Shown here in pieces: positions 22,313 to 25,242 of a stretch of 25,242 nucleotides of DNA (position 1 is its first letter; each line of letters opens with the position of its first letter). The DNA is from Globomyces pollinis-pini (taxonomy: Eukaryota; Chytridiomycota; Chytridiomycetes; Rhizophydiales; Globomycetaceae), in assembly GCA_025399215.1 (NCBI GenBank), contig MU621333.1:1-25242 (forward strand), in the 5' to 3' direction. The notes beneath the pieces were generated by a model. That model saw nothing but the letters and a program-made list of their open reading frames with translations, did no database searches and was not told the DNA's origin. A program made the position numbers and the translations under genes.

Positions 22313-22495
22313 TTATCAAAATAGTTGTGATTATATCTTCTCATTAATATATGTTTTAAATTAAATTGTGAATCGGTTAGTCTAACGCATTCAAACATCT
22401 CATGATTTGATTTTATAGTTAATGAAGGATCTTCATATCTTAAGGAATTGTCGCGTTGAATCTACACCACCTCGTTATGTTTACGCAATTCTTTA

Positions 22496-22930
22496 ATGTC
22501 AACTACTGAATTTGAATCGATTAAGCTATACACAAGTGGTGAAGTATTTTCTTTGAAGACAAGCGATGTTCTGATCAAGAATATTTTAACAAATGAACTA
22601 TTGATCAAATTCTTGGCCTATTCATTCACTATTGCTTTTATGAATGAAAAAAACAGCTTGATCTATTGAACCGTTTTGGTTAATTACTCCTTTTGCAATG
22701 CTTCACATCATTATGAATCATTTCAAAAACTTTGTGAAAAAATAAGTTGTACATTGATCGATCGCGATAAAGTAAATGATAAAGTAAAGGTTTCCAGTAT
22801 TCTTCTATGAGATTTGATTGGAATGCATTGGGCTTATATAGTTATTCCACGTCGTTGCCCCTTAGAACAAAAAGTGTGGGAGAAATCAGGTGATGTCCGT
22901 GCATGGTGTTATCGTTTTTTCAATTTGTAA
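22496..22930 (+). pseudogene. single reading frame broken by two TGA codons
   Basis: From the ATG at 22496 one frame runs 144 codons to TAA at 22928-22930, interrupted only by TGA at 22667-22669 and at 22808-22810. The peptide between the stops is plausible coding sequence (FESIKLYTSGEVFSLKTSDV; then LVNYSFCNASHHYESFQKL; then GMHWAYIVIPRRCPLEQKVW). No GT..AG intron of the local size removes either TGA in frame. Because many neighbours end in TGA, reassignment is unlikely, so this looks like a recently inactivated gene. The first part faintly resembles the start of an RGS box (K-N-S-L-I-Y-stop-T-V-L-V-N-Y against E-N-L-x-F-W-x-x-V-x-x-Y), where the first TGA would replace Trp. That resemblance is weak. 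Confidence 0.4.
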
Positions 22931-23167
22931 ATCCGAATTCGATAGAGATAAGCAAATCAAACAATCAGTTTTGTCGATACTTGATGGTATCGAATGAATA
23001 ATTTCACCAATTGCTTCTCAGATTGGTGACTGATGACATATTCGCGTGACTTTGGCGTTACAGATCAACTACCCCACTTTTTCATTTAATTCATTTTAGC
23101 TGCTAGGGGGGCTTTCAAGGTCACCTGGCTGGTCATCCATACGATTCACATATGGCTTGGAGCTGGC

Positions 23168-23173
23168 TATAAA
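23168..23173 (+). promoter_or_regulatory. possible TATA box of the IDO gene
   Basis: TATAAA occurs 32 nt before the start codon at 23206, in a locally less AT-rich context (GAGCTGGCTATAAAGTGTG). If used, it would give a very short leader. It is a motif match only. Confidence 0.25.
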
Positions 23174-23205
23174 GTGTGAAGGATTTGTTCGTGAAAAACT
23201 AACTC

Positions 23206-24650
23206 ATGAATCGATTATTGAGACTTCAAACGAGATCTACCAAACGCTTCTATCAATCTTGGAATTACCCTAAGGATGTCACTCCAGAGACCCCTGTATT
23301 CACTGTGACTCCTCAGAATGGATTTCTACCAAGAGTTGATCCTGTCAAACAATTACCTCCTCAATTCGAGAAAATGAATAAACTGTTGGATGAAATGTCT
23401 TTAACATTGCCAAATGGTGAACCTGGTTTGCTAGCTAAAGGAAAGTTTGGTGAAACTGTTGAAAGAGAGTTGCCATTATACAATGTAGATGATATCACAG
23501 ATCAGCCATTGTTGATGGGGTTATTCAGAGACTATACCTATTGTGCTAGTTCATACCTGCTTGAACCGTGTGATATCATGAATCGAACAAAGGGTAGTTA
23601 TGGCCCAGGTCGTGAAGTGCTACCTAAAAACATTGCTGTACCACTTCAAAAAATCTCTGACAAAATTGGCGCCAAACCTTTTATGGAGTATGCCCAATCA
23701 TATGCTCTCTATAACTATCAGCGGAAAGATCCATCACGTCCTCTTGATTATGATAACCTTGAATTAATCCGAAAGGTATTTGTAATCAATTTAATGTATA
23801 GTTTTCTGGTTCTAAATCTGAACATGGCTTTATCAACATTCATGTTGCCATGGTTAGACACACTCCCGCCTTAGTTGATGCCGTACTCAAAGTCATGGAT
23901 TCTTGCCATGCACGAAACCACCCAGAGTTCATCAAAAATATGGAATCATTGATTGCTGTTATGACCAAAATCAATGGTGTGATGGAAGAAATGTGGGGTA
24001 AGAGTTTACCAGAAGACTATGGAAAATTCCGAGCTTTTATTATGGGAACCAAAGATCAAGAAGAAATGTTCCCAAAAGGTGTGATTTACGAAGGTGTAGA
24101 CGAAAACCCACGATTCTATCGTGGTGAATCAGGTGCCAATGATTCTATCATCCCTGTTTGTGATAATTTACTTGAATTGACTGGAAATATGCCTAACAAT
24201 CCCATGACTGATATCTTGAAAGATTTCCGATCTTATCGTCCAAAAGATCATGGCAAATTTGTTGAATGGGTTGAACACTCTGCTCGTGAAATTGGAGTTA
24301 AAAACTTTTGTGAACAAAATCCAAAATCCCTCTCTCTTTACATCCAACTATTGGATCAAGTGAGAGATTTCCGAAACAGACATTGGAGTTTTGCCAAAGA
24401 ATATATTATCAAACGTTCCAACCACCCAAAGGCCACTGGTGGATCTCCAATGGCTACTTGGTTACCAAATCAATTGTCTGTGGTATTAGATGCCATCAAC
24501 CAAAGCAGCGATTTGATTGCCACCAAGTTCAGTGACCATCCAGATCAAAAGCTCATCCAAACTATTAAGCAACGTGCTGGAGCTCAAAAGAGAATTTTGG
24601 ACAAGGATGTTGAAATGTTCAAGCAAAAGTTTGCTGGAAAAAACATCTAA
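23206..24650 (+). CDS. indoleamine 2,3-dioxygenase family protein with mitochondrial-type leader
   Basis: A heme dioxygenase that, in the family, opens the tryptophan indole ring to N-formylkynurenine, the first step to kynurenine and de novo NAD. Two exons (23206-23775, 23802-24650; 26-nt intron) give 472 residues, the usual size for fungal IDOs. Markers in order: LFRDYTYCASSYLLEP, the LPKNIAVPLQKISDKIG segment, FSGSKSEHGFINIHVAMV, KFRAFIMGTKDQEEMFPKGV, then VIYEGV..NPRFYRGESGAN (human GGSAGQSS region), RSYRPKDHGKFVEW with His340 in the proximal heme-ligand position (human IDO1 His346), HWSFAKEYIIKRSNHPKATG, and GGSPMATWLPNQL. The N-terminus MNRLLRLQTRSTKRFYQSWN is Arg-rich without acids, like a mitochondrial presequence, whereas most IDOs are cytosolic. 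AATAAA at 24673 may serve polyadenylation. True substrate is inferred from family only. Confidence 0.85.
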
Positions 24651-24735
24651 TTAGTGAAGAAGTTGAATCTTAAATAAAACTCATTGAAAAAAAGGACTTG
24701 TTAATGTGATATTAGAATATTATACATTTATTGAA

Positions 24736-25242
24736 TTATTGGATAACTATTTCAGATATAACGGATCTTTGCACCATCGGCTTTCCAGCAACCTTGTAGT
24801 CCAGTCTATCTGTATATAAATGTGATAACTGAGCATGGAACATTGGCATCACATAAAAGAAAAACGCTGAAGGACCGGCAAATATCCAGTCAAAAATATG
24901 TATCCTGTTCCGTGGAGAGACTAATGATGCACGTTTGCCCAAATATTGAACTGGCATATCCGGATTTGGGAATGATGATTGCTTCTCTTGACCAAATGAA
25001 GAAACATTATGCAAAGTCTCTTGAAGTGACCATCTCTCAAATCCAACCCATTGGTGGTATTTTTCATAGTAATACCATGTTAGCACTGTAGGAATCAAAC
25101 AGATGATACGCATCCAAGATGCAATATACACTGCCAATTGCACAACTGGTGGTACACCTGCAGAACTGAAGCATGACCACAAATATGTTTGAATAGCATT
25201 ATCAGCAAAATAGGATGAAGGAACACACAAACAAGTAAAAAG
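24736..25242 (-). CDS. C-terminal part of a membrane family-2 glycosyltransferase (partial)
   Basis: The stop is at 24736 and the frame is open to the window edge, so at least 168 C-terminal residues are present and the catalytic part lies outside. Two membrane segments are visible, VPPVVQLAVYIASWMRIICL running into IPTVLTWYYYEKYHQWVGFE, and IFDWIFAGPSAFFFYVMPMF, followed by HAQLSHLYTDRLDYKVAGKP. The order (hydrophobic pair, amphipathic loop, FDWIFAGPSAFFFYVMP, then L-x-YKVAxKP) resembles the C-termini of fungal transmembrane GT2 polysaccharide synthases. Without the catalytic D,D,QxxRW region the assignment is tentative. It converges on the IDO gene, with 85 bp between stop codons. Confidence 0.5.
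   Translation of the reverse strand, partial: LFTCLCVPSSYFADNAIQTYLWSCFSSAGVPPVVQLAVYIASWMRIICLIPTVLTWYYYEKYHQWVGFERWSLQETLHNVSSFGQEKQSSFPNPDMPVQYLGKRASLVSPRNRIHIFDWIFAGPSAFFFYVMPMFHAQLSHLYTDRLDYKVAGKPMVQRSVISEIVIQ

Noticed and set aside
22102..22398. Minus-strand ORF of 98 codons overlapping the small cysteine-rich ORF.
   Set aside because: It has no recognisable motif, and its low-complexity His/Ser/Pro content is less gene-like than the plus-strand signal-peptide plus four-cysteine ORF, though neither is proven.
22496..22930. TGA read as tryptophan (altered genetic code).
   Set aside because: ABD1, CCDC61, ARS2, the F-box gene and the ankyrin gene all end in TGA exactly where the families or domains end, and Trp is encoded by TGG at conserved sites.

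Overview
The window is nuclear DNA from a eukaryote, most likely a zoosporic (flagellated) early-diverging fungus or a close fungal relative. It is AT-rich and gene-dense. Genes lie on both strands, intergenic gaps are mostly short, and protein genes are broken by very small GT..AG introns. Two genes encode flagellar or basal-body proteins (CCDC61/VFL3-like and CFAP141-like), so the organism should build a motile flagellum. A fungal-type membrane GT2 glycosyltransferase and a protein resembling the fungal mitochondrial family Mmc1 point to the fungal side. The genetic code looks standard: TAA, TAG and TGA all end well-supported genes. I cannot name the species.

Layout from left to right. Positions 1-116 hold the 5' end of an unidentified minus-strand gene. 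Positions 117-1696 are gene-poor, with a purine-rich tract, a short tandem repeat and small remnants of a PP2C phosphatase gene. An intact PP2C phosphatase (minus) is divergent from the mRNA cap methyltransferase ABD1 (plus, 8 exons). Cofilin (minus) is divergent from CCDC61/VFL3 (plus, 12 exons). CCDC61 converges on ARS2/SERRATE (minus, 7 exons). Ribosomal stalk protein P1 (minus) is divergent from an F-box/LRR protein (plus). A run of plus-strand genes follows: an ankyrin-repeat protein, CFAP141, a mitochondrial Mmc1-like membrane protein, a START-domain lipid-transfer protein, and a 1403-residue low-complexity protein ending in a zinc-ribbon-like motif. After these come a tiny secreted cysteine-rich protein, an ORF broken by two TGA codons, and an indoleamine 2,3-dioxygenase-family gene with a mitochondrial-type leader. 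The window ends in the C-terminal part of a membrane GT2 glycosyltransferase (minus).

The outstanding feature is gene structure. I placed 41 introns by matching reading frame and protein family. Of these, 33 are 25-41 nt long, many of them 25-33 nt, with donor GTA(A/T), a CTAAC/TTAAT-like branch site and acceptor TAG/CAG/AAG. Two longer introns contain an exact internal AG|GT junction, which looks like two introns separated by a zero-length exon. Of 13 introns whose length is a multiple of three, 12 carry an in-frame stop. That is the pattern expected if nonsense-mediated decay polices failed splicing. Several genes share themes (cap and nuclear RNA processing: ABD1, ARS2; flagellum: CCDC61, CFAP141; mitochondrion: Mmc1-like, IDO), but nothing suggests operon-like co-regulation beyond shared divergent promoters.
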